Source: Oscillospiraceae bacterium (GTDB lineage: Bacteria; Bacillota; Clostridia; Oscillospirales; Oscillospiraceae). From it: a stretch of DNA of 20,833 nucleotides. The notes under the pieces are model-generated. The model saw only the letters and a list, made by a program, of their open reading frames with translations, had not been told where the DNA came from and did no database searches. The stretch is from assembly GCA_016286595.1 (NCBI GenBank), contig JAEETR010000008.1, forward strand, positions 1-20,833, written 5' to 3'. Shown piece after piece: positions 13,839 through 19,715 of this stretch. How positions within the stretch are numbered: position 1 is the stretch's first letter; every line of letters starts with the position of its first letter. The position numbers were made by a program, and so were the translations under genes.

Positions 13839-14174
13839 TTATTCTCTCTCTGCCACGATCACGGTGATGTGGCTGGTCCTCTTGTTGATCCTGTAGCCTC
13901 TGCCCTTGCTGACGGGCTGCATTCTCTTCAGTATGGGACCGGGGTCGGCGTAGGTGCTGCTGACGTAGAGCCTGGAGGCGTCCATGCCGAAGTTGTTCTC
14001 GGCGTTGGCGCAGGCGCTCTTCAGCACCTTAAGCAGCATCTCGGACGCTGCCTTGGGGGTGGCCCGGAGAATGGCCTCGGCCATCTCGGCGTCCTTGCCC
14101 CTGATCATATCGCAGACTATCTTAACCTTGCGGGGAGATATTCTGGCGTATCTGTACTGTGCTCTTGCTTCCAT
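13839..14174 (-). CDS. rplV: 50S ribosomal protein L22
   Basis: Large-subunit protein whose beta-hairpin lines the exit tunnel (macrolide resistance changes map there). 111 residues: RYARISPRKVKIVCDMIRGK, AEAILRATPKAASEMLLKVL, SACANAENNFGMDASRLYV, and hairpin PGPILKRMQPVSKGRGYRIN. AAGGAGG lies about 9-10 nt before the ATG. Standard position between rpsS and rpsC. Confidence 0.98.
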   Translation of the reverse strand: MEARAQYRYARISPRKVKIVCDMIRGKDAEMAEAILRATPKAASEMLLKVLKSACANAENNFGMDASRLYVSSTYADPGPILKRMQPVSKGRGYRINKRTSHITVIVAERE

Positions 14175-14189
14175 TTTCTCTCGGCCTCC

Positions 14190-14459
14190 TTACTTCGTCT
14201 TGCTGCCGGCGTGACCGCGGAAGGTCCTGGTGGGAGCAAACTCGCCAAGTCTGTGGCCGACCATATCCTCGGTGATGTACACGGGGACGTGACGGCGGCC
14301 GTCATGGACGGCGATGGTGTGGCCGACGAAGGAGGGGAAGATGGTGGAGGCGCGGCTCCAGGTACGGATGACTCTCTTCTCGTTGGCCTTGTTCAGCTCT
14401 TCGACTCTCTTGAAGAGCTCGGGAGCCACGAACGGGCCCTTTTTAATGCTTCTGCTCAT
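14190..14459 (-). CDS. rpsS: 30S ribosomal protein S19
   Basis: Head protein next to S13 that contacts the A-site finger of 23S rRNA. 89 residues: MSRSIKKGPFVAPELFKRVE, IRTWSRASTIFPSFVGHTIA, HDGRRHVPVYITEDMVGHRL, GEFAPTRTFRGHAG. AAGGAGGG precedes the ATG. It follows rplB by 15 nt. Confidence 0.98.
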   Translation of the reverse strand: MSRSIKKGPFVAPELFKRVEELNKANEKRVIRTWSRASTIFPSFVGHTIAVHDGRRHVPVYITEDMVGHRLGEFAPTRTFRGHAGSKTK

Positions 14460-14474
14460 TTATGACGTCCCTCC

Positions 14475-15311
14475 TTACTTGGCATTTCTGCGTCTGACGA
14501 TCATCTTGTCAGTTCTGTTCTTGGTCTTGCGGGTCTTGTAACCCAGAGCAGGCTTGCCCCAGGGGGTCATGGGACCGGCGTGGCCGATGGGGGCCTTGCC
14601 TTCGCCGCCGCCGTGGGGGTGGTCGACGGGGTTCATGACGGAACCGCGGACGGTGGGACGGATGCCCATGTGGCGGACGCGGCCGGCCTTGCCCAGGGAG
14701 ATGTTGCTGTGGTCAAGGTTTCCGACCTCGCCGATGGTGGCCTTGCAGTTCAGGCGAATGTATCTGTACTCGCCGGAGGGGAGGCGCACCTGAGCCAGGC
14801 CGTTCTCCTTGGACATCAGCTGGGCGGAGGTGCCGGCGGAGCGGACCAGCTGGGCGCCCTTGCCGGGGTAGAGCTCGATGTTGTGGATGACGGTGCCCAC
14901 GGGGATCTCGGAGATGGGCAGCGTGTTGCCGGGCTTGATGTCGGCGGTGGCGGAGGAGATGACCTTATCTCCGGCAGCCAGTCCGTCGGGAGCCACGATA
15001 TAGCGCTTCTCGCCGTCCTCGTACTGGACGAGAGCGATGAAAGCGGAACGGTTGGGGTCGTACTCCAGGCGGAGGACGGTGCCCTCCACGTCCAGCTTGT
15101 CCCGCTTGAAGTCGATGACTCTGTACTTCCTGCGGTTGCCGCCGCCCTGATGGCGGACGGTTATGCGGCCGTAGCTGTTGCGTCCGGCGTTGTTCTTCAG
15201 GACCTGGGTCAGGGAACGCTCGGGCTTGGCCTTCTTGTCGACTCCGTCAAAGCCGGAGACGGACATATGTCTCCGGGAGGGAGTGGTGGGTCTGTAACTC
15301 TTGATAGACAT
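14475..15311 (-). CDS. rplB: 50S ribosomal protein L2
   Basis: Large-subunit protein close to the peptidyl transferase centre and needed for subunit association. 278 residues: YRPTTPSRRHMSVSGFDGVD, the GRNSYGRITVRHQGGGNRRK region, and the highly conserved NPVDHPHGGGEGKAPIGHAG containing the functionally important histidine. GGGAGG precedes the ATG. Runs between rplW and rpsS. Confidence 0.98.
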   Translation of the reverse strand: MSIKSYRPTTPSRRHMSVSGFDGVDKKAKPERSLTQVLKNNAGRNSYGRITVRHQGGGNRRKYRVIDFKRDKLDVEGTVLRLEYDPNRSAFIALVQYEDGEKRYIVAPDGLAAGDKVISSATADIKPGNTLPISEIPVGTVIHNIELYPGKGAQLVRSAGTSAQLMSKENGLAQVRLPSGEYRYIRLNCKATIGEVGNLDHSNISLGKAGRVRHMGIRPTVRGSVMNPVDHPHGGGEGKAPIGHAGPMTPWGKPALGYKTRKTKNRTDKMIVRRRNAK

Positions 15312-15324
15312 GTCTTAACCTCCC

Positions 15325-15621
15325 TTATACCATGCCCTCAAAGAACTCGATGCTCTTTGAGTCGGGGGTGAGGCGCACGGTGGCTTTCTTCCACTTGGCG
15401 GTGGTGCCCACGGGGTAGGCGCCGGTGCGCTTTTTCTTGCCCTGCATGTTCTCGGTGGTGACCTTCATCACCTTCACGCCGAAGATCTCCTCGACGGCCT
15501 TCTTGATCTCGATCTTGCCGGCGTCGACGGCGACCTGGAAGGAATACTTCTTGAGGTCGGTCTGCTCCATCGACTGCTCGGTGATGATGGGGCGGAGAAT
15601 AACGTCATATGCTGTTCTCAT
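15325..15621 (-). CDS. rplW: 50S ribosomal protein L23
   Basis: Exit-site protein, the docking point for trigger factor and SRP. 98 residues: AYDVILRPIITEQSMEQTDL, YSFQVAVDAGKIEIKKAVEE, FGVKVMKVTTENMQGKKKRT. The ATG overlaps the rplD TAA by one base (TAATG), so translation is likely coupled to L4; an AGGAGG lies within the last rplD codons. Confidence 0.98.
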   Translation of the reverse strand: MRTAYDVILRPIITEQSMEQTDLKKYSFQVAVDAGKIEIKKAVEEIFGVKVMKVTTENMQGKKKRTGAYPVGTTAKWKKATVRLTPDSKSIEFFEGMV

Positions 15622-16244
15622 TATGCGTAAACCTCCTCAATCTTCTCCAGAGCCGCCTTGTCAACGATGAACTTGTTGGCGTTGAGGATGTCGTAGGGGC
15701 TCAGTATCGTGGCGATGGTGGTCTTTATGCCGGGAACGTTCCTGGCGGAGAGCACCACGTTCTTTCTGACCTGATCGGTGACGACCAGCGCCTTCTTGTC
15801 AACGCCCAGGGCGCCGAGGAACTTAACGAAGGTCTTGGTCTTGATCTCGTCCATGTCGAGGCCGTCGATGACGATGACGGACTCCTCGATGGCCTTCTGG
15901 CTCAGGGCGGACTTTATGGCCAGTCTCTTAAGCTTCTTGTTGAGGCTGAAGGAGTAGCTTCTGGGCTTGGGGGCGAAGGCAACGCCGCCGTGGGTGTAAT
16001 GGGGGTTCCGGATGGAGCCCTGGCGGGCGCGGCCGGTGCCCTTCTGACGATAGGGCTTGATGCCGCCGCCGGAAACCTCGGCCTTGGTCAGAGCGGACTG
16101 AGTGCCCTGGCGCTGATTGGCCAGATAGCTTCTGACAGACATGTGAAGAGCATTCTCGTTGGGCTCGATGCCGAAAACGGCGTCAGAGAGTTCAACTTCG
16201 CCGACGATTTCTCCGGCCATGTTATAAACTTTAGCTTTTGCCAT
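15621..16244 (-). CDS. rplD: 50S ribosomal protein L4
   Basis: Exit-tunnel protein; in E. coli L4 also represses the S10 operon through its leader. 207 residues: MAKAKVYNMAGEIVGEVELS, tunnel loop GIKPYRQKGTGRARQGSIRN, GGVAFAPKPRSYSFSLNKKL, and C-terminal domain LSPYDILNANKFIVDKAALE. AAAGGAGA lies 8 nt upstream of the ATG. Whether this L4 acts on the long leader upstream of rpsJ cannot be judged from sequence alone. Confidence 0.98.
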   Translation of the reverse strand: MAKAKVYNMAGEIVGEVELSDAVFGIEPNENALHMSVRSYLANQRQGTQSALTKAEVSGGGIKPYRQKGTGRARQGSIRNPHYTHGGVAFAPKPRSYSFSLNKKLKRLAIKSALSQKAIEESVIVIDGLDMDEIKTKTFVKFLGALGVDKKALVVTDQVRKNVVLSARNVPGIKTTIATILSPYDILNANKFIVDKAALEKIEEVYA

Positions 16245-16262
16245 GTTCTAACTCTCCTTTCC

Positions 16263-16961
16263 TCAGCCTCTGGCGGAACGCTTCTGCGGGTTGGTGCTGA
16301 TGCGGCTGGAAGCCTCATGCTTCTCGCGGAAGGCCTTGGTGGTGTTCTTGACGTACACGATGCCGCCGTTGGGGCCGGGGATGGCGCCGCGGACGGCGAT
16401 CAGGTTCAGGTCGGCGTCGATCTTGACTATCTCAAGATTCTGAACGGTGACCTGCTCGGCTCCCATGTGTCCGGCGCCTATCTTACCCGGGAAAATACGG
16501 GAAGGGCTGGAGATGGAGCCCATGGAACCGGCGTGACGATGGACGGGGCCGCCGCCGTGGGAGGTGGGGGTGCGCTGAGCGCCGTAGCGCTTGACGACGC
16601 CCTGGTAGCCCTTGCCCTTGCTGATGCCGGTAACGTCTACGTGGTCCTTGAGGGTGAACACGTCGGCCTTGACCTCGTCGCCCACGTTCAGGGCGGAGCA
16701 GTCCTCGAGGCGGAACTCGTGCAGGTGGCGCTTTCTGGCGTCGCCGGCCTTGGCCAGGTGGCCGATCTCCGGCTTGTTGAGCTTGGACTCCTTAACGTCC
16801 TCATAGCCCAGCTGCACGGCCTCGTAGCCGTCGTTCTCGATGGTCTTCTTCTGGATCACGACGCAGGGACCTGCTTCGATGACGGTGACGGGGATGACTC
16901 TGCCCTTCTCGTCAAAGATCTGCGTCATGCCGGCTTTTCTGCCGATGATCGCTTTCTTCAT
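16263..16961 (-). CDS. rplC: 50S ribosomal protein L3
   Basis: Early-assembly large-subunit protein reaching the peptidyl transferase centre. 232 residues; MKKAIIGRKAGMTQIFDEKG, GPVHRHAGSMGSISSPSRIF (the loop carrying the methylated glutamine region in relatives) and IPGPNGGIVYVKNT are diagnostic. About 20 basic residues after the usual end (FREKHEASSRISTNPQKRSA) form a short C-terminal extension. AAGGAGG is 12 nt from the ATG, slightly long. Unusually, it is separated from rpsJ by 329 nt holding a small ORF, a GC hairpin and paired direct repeats. Confidence 0.98.
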   Translation of the reverse strand: MKKAIIGRKAGMTQIFDEKGRVIPVTVIEAGPCVVIQKKTIENDGYEAVQLGYEDVKESKLNKPEIGHLAKAGDARKRHLHEFRLEDCSALNVGDEVKADVFTLKDHVDVTGISKGKGYQGVVKRYGAQRTPTSHGGGPVHRHAGSMGSISSPSRIFPGKIGAGHMGAEQVTVQNLEIVKIDADLNLIAVRGAIPGPNGGIVYVKNTTKAFREKHEASSRISTNPQKRSARG

Positions 16962-16985
16962 ACTGGAATATATCCTCCTTAAGGT

Positions 16986-17033
16986 TATTGGTCGGACGAC
17001 TTACATTTATATAATGTATTGGTCGGACGACTT
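16986..17033. repeat. Paired 17-bp direct repeats upstream of rplC
   Basis: The 17-mer TATTGGTCGGACGACTT occurs twice without mismatch (16986-17002 and 17017-17033). The 14-nt spacer, with one flanking base, can itself form an ACATT/AATGT hairpin. Each copy contains the imperfect inverted repeat GTCG-GA-CGAC, so copies could pair with each other in RNA or serve as two protein sites in DNA. The pair ends 8 nt before the rplC ribosome binding site. It encodes nothing and I recognise no known regulator site. Confidence 0.8.
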
Positions 17034-17038
17034 GACCC

Positions 17039-17052
17039 GCCCGTTTCCGGGC
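17039..17052 (-). other. GNRA-capped hairpin between the small ORF and rplC
   Basis: On the transcript strand GCCCG pairs with CGGGC around a GAAA tetraloop, 17 nt after the small ORF's stop. The A-run precedes rather than follows it, so it is not a terminator for this transcript (it would be terminator-like on the opposite strand: stem, 4 nt, then five T). It may stabilise or separate the rpsJ and rplC message segments. Confidence 0.5.
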
Positions 17053-17068
17053 AAGGTTTTTGCTTTGT

Positions 17069-17254
17069 TTACTTCTTTGCGCGTTTCGTGAGATACTTTA
17101 TGAATCCTGCGATAAACGTCACCGCAGCCGCCGCAAGACTTGCGCGCATGAGCCAGAGGCACACTCTCGCCCACGGCCTGACATCTATCCCCCCGAGGAA
17201 AGAGGCGATGCCGAACATCAGCGCCAGCATTATGAACCATGCCGCATTTTCCAT
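17069..17254 (-). CDS. Small hydrophobic protein, unknown, between rpsJ and rplC
   Basis: A 61-residue ORF inside the S10 operon. It is not a ribosomal protein and I do not recognise a family. Two hydrophobic segments are visible, about residues 4-22 (AAWFIMLALMFGIASFLGG) and 30-53, joined by a short DVRPWAR loop, and the C-terminus is basic (KYLTKRAKK), suggesting a two-helix inner-membrane protein with a cytosolic tail. The ATG has AAAGG 7 nt upstream and lies 36 nt after the rpsJ stop. Codon choice keeps G/C-rich third positions but includes AGG, AGA, GGG and ATA, less optimised than the ribosomal genes. It could be a real low-expressed gene or a fortuitous ORF; the ribosome binding site, composition and clean two-helix pattern favour a gene. 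Confidence 0.6.
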   Translation of the reverse strand: MENAAWFIMLALMFGIASFLGGIDVRPWARVCLWLMRASLAAAAVTFIAGFIKYLTKRAKK

Positions 17255-17290
17255 GTCAGTACCTTTCGGGAACTCCGCAAAACCGCTCTA

Positions 17291-17602
17291 TCAGAGCTTT
17301 ATCTCAATCTCAACGCCGGCGGGCAGCTCCAGGGACATAAGAGCCTCGACAGTCTTCTGAGTGGGGGAGATGATGTCGATGAGGCGCTTGTGGGTGCGGC
17401 GCTCGAACTGCTCACGGCTGTCCTTATATTTATGGACGGCGCGAAGGATGGTCACGACCTCCTTCTTGGTGGGCAGGGGGATGGGACCGGAGACCTGCGC
17501 TTCGGTGCGCTTGGCGGTCTCGACGATCTTCTCGGCGGCCTGGTCGATGAGCTGATGATCGTAAGCCTTGAGTCTGATTCTTATCATTTTCTTTGCTGCC
17601 AT
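17291..17602 (-). CDS. rpsJ: 30S ribosomal protein S10
   Basis: Head protein of the small subunit that doubles as NusE in transcription antitermination. From ATG at 17600-17602 it is 103 residues: AAKKMIRIRLKAYDHQLIDQ, TEAQVSGPIPLPTKKEVVTI, SREQFERRTHKRLIDIISPT. GGAGG lies 9 nt upstream. The frame stays open upstream to 17701 but that part is the untranslated leader and has no ribosome binding site. It is the first gene after the promoter: no rpsL, rpsG, fusA or tuf precedes it here. Confidence 0.98.
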   Translation of the reverse strand: MAAKKMIRIRLKAYDHQLIDQAAEKIVETAKRTEAQVSGPIPLPTKKEVVTILRAVHKYKDSREQFERRTHKRLIDIISPTQKTVEALMSLELPAGVEIEIKL

Positions 17603-17915
17603 TGTACTTTTCCTCCGTATCTTCGTACGTAAAAATAATTTGCGTACGGCGGGAAATTTTCTGCCAACATATCCGTGCGTATCATTCCGGGCCAGAAACA
17701 AAACCGGACAGAATCATCCGGCTGCTTCCCTGTCCCGACGATATACGCGTCGGCAGTAATTTCTCAGCCGCCCGATTGCGTGCCATCGTCGTCGCGGACG
17801 ATTCCGGCACCGGACATACTCCCCGGAAGTGACCAGGTGCGCGGTTTTCGCCGCCCCTGCAATCTCCCGGATCATCGCAGTGCGCGCTTTCGGGCATACT
17901 TTTCCCGCAAGGCGC
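17603..17915 (-). promoter_or_regulatory. Long structured leader of the S10 supercluster
   Basis: About 310 nt lie between the expected transcription start (near 17915) and the rpsJ ATG, with no credible ORF. The transcript offers a series of hairpins: GCGC/GCGC enclosing CGGG/CCCG at the 5' end (about 17883-17915); GCGG/CCGC with a CGAAAA loop (about 17838-17853); TGCC-ATCGTC/GACGAT-GGCA (17781-17809); CCGACG/CGTCGG (17735-17753); CCGGA/TCCGG followed by TTTTGTTT (17696-17721); and CGTACG/CGTACG near the rpsJ start, where CCGTA could alternatively pair with TACGG next to the ribosome binding site. Regulation by attenuation or by a ribosomal protein (L4 in E. coli) is inference. Confidence 0.6.
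17696..17721 (-). terminator. Possible attenuator in the S10 leader
   Basis: CCGGA (17721-17717) pairs perfectly with TCCGG (17708-17704) around an 8-nt loop, and the transcript continues TTTTGTTT. The stem is only 5 bp, so termination efficiency would be partial, as expected for an attenuator rather than a full terminator. It sits about 100 nt upstream of the rpsJ ATG. Confidence 0.4.
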
Positions 17916-17921
17916 TCTGTT

Positions 17922-17950
17922 AGAATAACAGATGAGGAAGTAAATGTCAA
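17922..17950 (-). promoter_or_regulatory. Sigma-A promoter of the ribosomal supercluster
   Basis: Minus strand: perfect -35 TTGACA (17950-17945), 17-nt spacer, -10 TATTCT (17927-17922, 4 of 6). Directly upstream (about 17951-17985) is an A/T-rich stretch with A and T runs, like an UP element in an otherwise GC-rich region. Transcription would start near 17915. No other promoter of this quality is visible along the cluster. Confidence 0.85.
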
Positions 17951-18026
17951 CAGTAAAATTAAGATAATTTTCATTATTTTCAAGCATATCCCGGTGGTGC
18001 AACATGACGGAACATCTTCCCTTTCG

Positions 18027-18055
18027 TTGACACCGGGGACCGTTTATCATACAAT
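18027..18055 (+). promoter_or_regulatory. Sigma-A promoter of the dusB-sigma-anti-sigma operon
   Basis: Plus strand: perfect -35 TTGACA (18027-18032), 17-nt spacer, -10 TACAAT (18050-18055, 5 of 6). Transcription would start near 18062, about 40 nt before the dusB start. It is divergent from the ribosomal promoter, with 76 bp between the two -35 elements. I see no ECF-type (GGAAC/CGTC) promoter here that would show direct autoregulation by the sigma factor. Confidence 0.88.
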
Positions 18056-18103
18056 TATATATATCACCGCGCCGGGCCGTCCGGCCTCAAAGGAGAAAAG
18101 GAA

Positions 18104-19108
18104 TTGTTCATCGGGAACGTTGAGATAAAAGAAGGTCTTGCCCTGGCCCCCATGGCGGGGGTGACGGACGCGGCCTTCCGCACAGTGTGCCGGTCCATGG
18201 GCGCCTGCTACGCAGTGACGGAGATGATAAGCGCCAAGGCGGTATGCTATCAGGACGAGAAGTCCCGCCGTCTTGCCAGCGTGGAATCCGACGGGCGTCC
18301 CGTCGCCATACAGATATTCGGCTCCGACCCGGAGACCATGGCACAGGCGGCGGCCAAGCTGTACGGCCTTGAAAAGCCCGATATAATCGACATTAACATG
18401 GGCTGCCCCGTGGGAAAGGTGGTCCGCTCCGGGGACGGTTCCGCCCTTATGCTCAAACCGGACCTGGCCGGGGATATAGTCAAAGCGGTGGCCGACGCCG
18501 TACCCTGCCCCGTGACGGTGAAGTTCCGCAAGGGCTTCGACGGCGGCAGCGTCAACGCGGCGGAATTCGCCGTGACGTGTGAATCCGCCGGGGCCGCCGC
18601 AGTAACGGTCCACGGCCGCACGCGGGTGCAGATGTACTCGGGAAAGGCCGACTGGGATATCATAAAGGCGGTGAAGCAGGCCGTGTCCATACCCGTTATC
18701 GCCAACGGCGACGTCTTCACCGGGGAGGACGCGGTACACATATTAAAATATACCGGCGCGGACATGGCCATGGCAGGCCGGGGCGCCATGGGCAATCCCT
18801 GGCTGTTCCGGGACGCCCTTCGGGCCATGCGCGGCGAGGCTCCCCTCCCCGCCCCCGGCTGGCAGGAACGGCTGGACACCGCCGTATCGCAGGCGGAGCT
18901 GGCGGCGAAGCTCAAGGGCGAGAAATCGGCGTGTCTTGAGGCGCGGCACCATCTGGCGTGGTACATGCGTGGCATGCCCTACGCCGCCTATTACCGGGAA
19001 AAGGTGATGAGCGTTTCCACGCTTGACGATATATATAATGTATGCCGGGCCGTGATGGACAGCGTCCGGGACGACGAGAGGAGGCGAAGACGTGACCCGG
19101 GAAGATGA
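18104..19108 (+). CDS. dusB: tRNA-dihydrouridine synthase, DusB-like
   Basis: FMN-dependent enzyme that reduces uridine to dihydrouridine in tRNA. 334 residues: TIM-barrel start LAPMAGVTD (14-22), catalytic cysteine C101 in INMGCPVGKVVRSGDGSALM (family usually GCPxPK; here GK), VTVKFRKG, VHGRTRVQMYSGKADW (169-184), PVIANGDV and GRGAMGNPW (225-233) for flavin and phosphate binding, then the helical C-terminal domain. The start is TTG at 18104-18106: an AAAGGAG lies 8-9 nt upstream and the residues after it (FIGNVEIKEGLALAPMAG) match the family start. It heads an operon; its stop lies 17 nt inside the sigma gene. Confidence 0.95.
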   Translation: MFIGNVEIKEGLALAPMAGVTDAAFRTVCRSMGACYAVTEMISAKAVCYQDEKSRRLASVESDGRPVAIQIFGSDPETMAQAAAKLYGLEKPDIIDINMGCPVGKVVRSGDGSALMLKPDLAGDIVKAVADAVPCPVTVKFRKGFDGGSVNAAEFAVTCESAGAAAVTVHGRTRVQMYSGKADWDIIKAVKQAVSIPVIANGDVFTGEDAVHILKYTGADMAMAGRGAMGNPWLFRDALRAMRGEAPLPAPGWQERLDTAVSQAELAAKLKGEKSACLEARHHLAWYMRGMPYAAYYREKVMSVSTLDDIYNVCRAVMDSVRDDERRRRRDPGR

Positions 19109-19715
19109 GATAAGGCTTATCGCCGCCGTGAAGCGGGGCGACGGCTCCGCCTTTGAACGGCTGGTCACCGAGAACGAAAAGCTGGTGTACTCCCTGGCCT
19201 TCAAGATGACGGGCAGCCGTGAGGACGCCATGGACCTGTCCCAGGAAGCGTTCCTGCGGGCATACTCCAACATAAACAGCTTCCGGGGCGGCAGCCGCTT
19301 CTCCGTGTGGCTGTACCGGCTGACCTACAATATCTGCGCCGACTTCCTGCGCAGGAAGCGGCCCGACGCCGTATCCCTCGTGAACGAGGAGGGCGAGACG
19401 CTGGACGTGACCGACGACGCCCCCGGCCCCGACGAGCAGGCCGAGGCGAAGGAGCGGCGGGAGGCGGTGCGCCGCGCGGTGGCGTCCCTGCCCGAAGACA
19501 AGCGGCAGGTGATAGTCATGCGGGAGTTCTCCGGCATGGATTACGCGGAGATCGCCGAGGCCCTGGGCATAAGCGTGGGCACCGTGAAGTCGCGGCTGAG
19601 CAGGGCCCGGGAATCCCTGGCGGAAATTTTGCGCACGGACGGAACATTTTCCGACCTCGGACCGTCAAACCCTTTGGAAACGAAAAACGGGAAAGGAGGC
19701 GGTCCGAATGACTGA
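19092..19715 (+). CDS. ECF sigma factor (RpoE/SigW-like)
   Basis: Extracytoplasmic-function sigma factor, 207 residues. Region 2 spans about 20-90 (FERLVTENEKLVYSLAFKMT, DAMDLSQEAFLRAYSNINSF, FSVWLYRLTYNICADFLRRK), an acidic linker follows at about 95-125, and region 4 covers about 127-180 with the helix-turn-helix YAEIAEALGISVGTVKSRLS. The last 27 residues form a Gly/Asn-rich tail. Start is GTG at 19092-19094 with AGGAGG 7 nt upstream, inside the end of dusB. It overlaps the anti-sigma gene by 8 nt, the usual arrangement for a sigma/anti-sigma pair. The exact ECF group cannot be assigned by eye. Confidence 0.94.
   Translation: MTREDEIRLIAAVKRGDGSAFERLVTENEKLVYSLAFKMTGSREDAMDLSQEAFLRAYSNINSFRGGSRFSVWLYRLTYNICADFLRRKRPDAVSLVNEEGETLDVTDDAPGPDEQAEAKERREAVRRAVASLPEDKRQVIVMREFSGMDYAEIAEALGISVGTVKSRLSRARESLAEILRTDGTFSDLGPSNPLETKNGKGGGPND

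Noticed and set aside
16986..17033. Paired repeats considered as CRISPR, as transposon ends or as target-site duplications
   Set aside because: Only two copies with a 14-nt spacer, too short for CRISPR; nothing mobile lies between them and no transposase is present.
17007..17240. 77-codon minus-strand ORF overlapping the small membrane ORF in another frame
   Set aside because: It runs through the GC hairpin and one copy of the 17-bp repeat, lacks a ribosome binding site, and has Cys/His/Arg-rich shadow composition; the 61-residue frame is more plausible.
17603..17701. Upstream in-frame extension of rpsJ (33 extra residues from a TTG)
   Set aside because: S10 proteins start at the ATG at 17602, which has a well-placed GGAGG; the extension is the leader and has no ribosome binding site.
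17682..18050. Minus-strand ORFs of 89-122 codons across the rpsJ-dusB intergenic region
   Set aside because: They run through both promoter elements and most of their start regions lie upstream of the transcription start; no family resemblance.
19023..19039. Perfect TATAAT (19034-19039) near the end of dusB, just upstream of the sigma gene, with a TTGACG close by
   Set aside because: The TTGACG is only 5 nt from the -10, and the correct -35 position (around 19011) reads GCGTTT. The bases are also coding (LDDIYNV), so I do not call an internal promoter.
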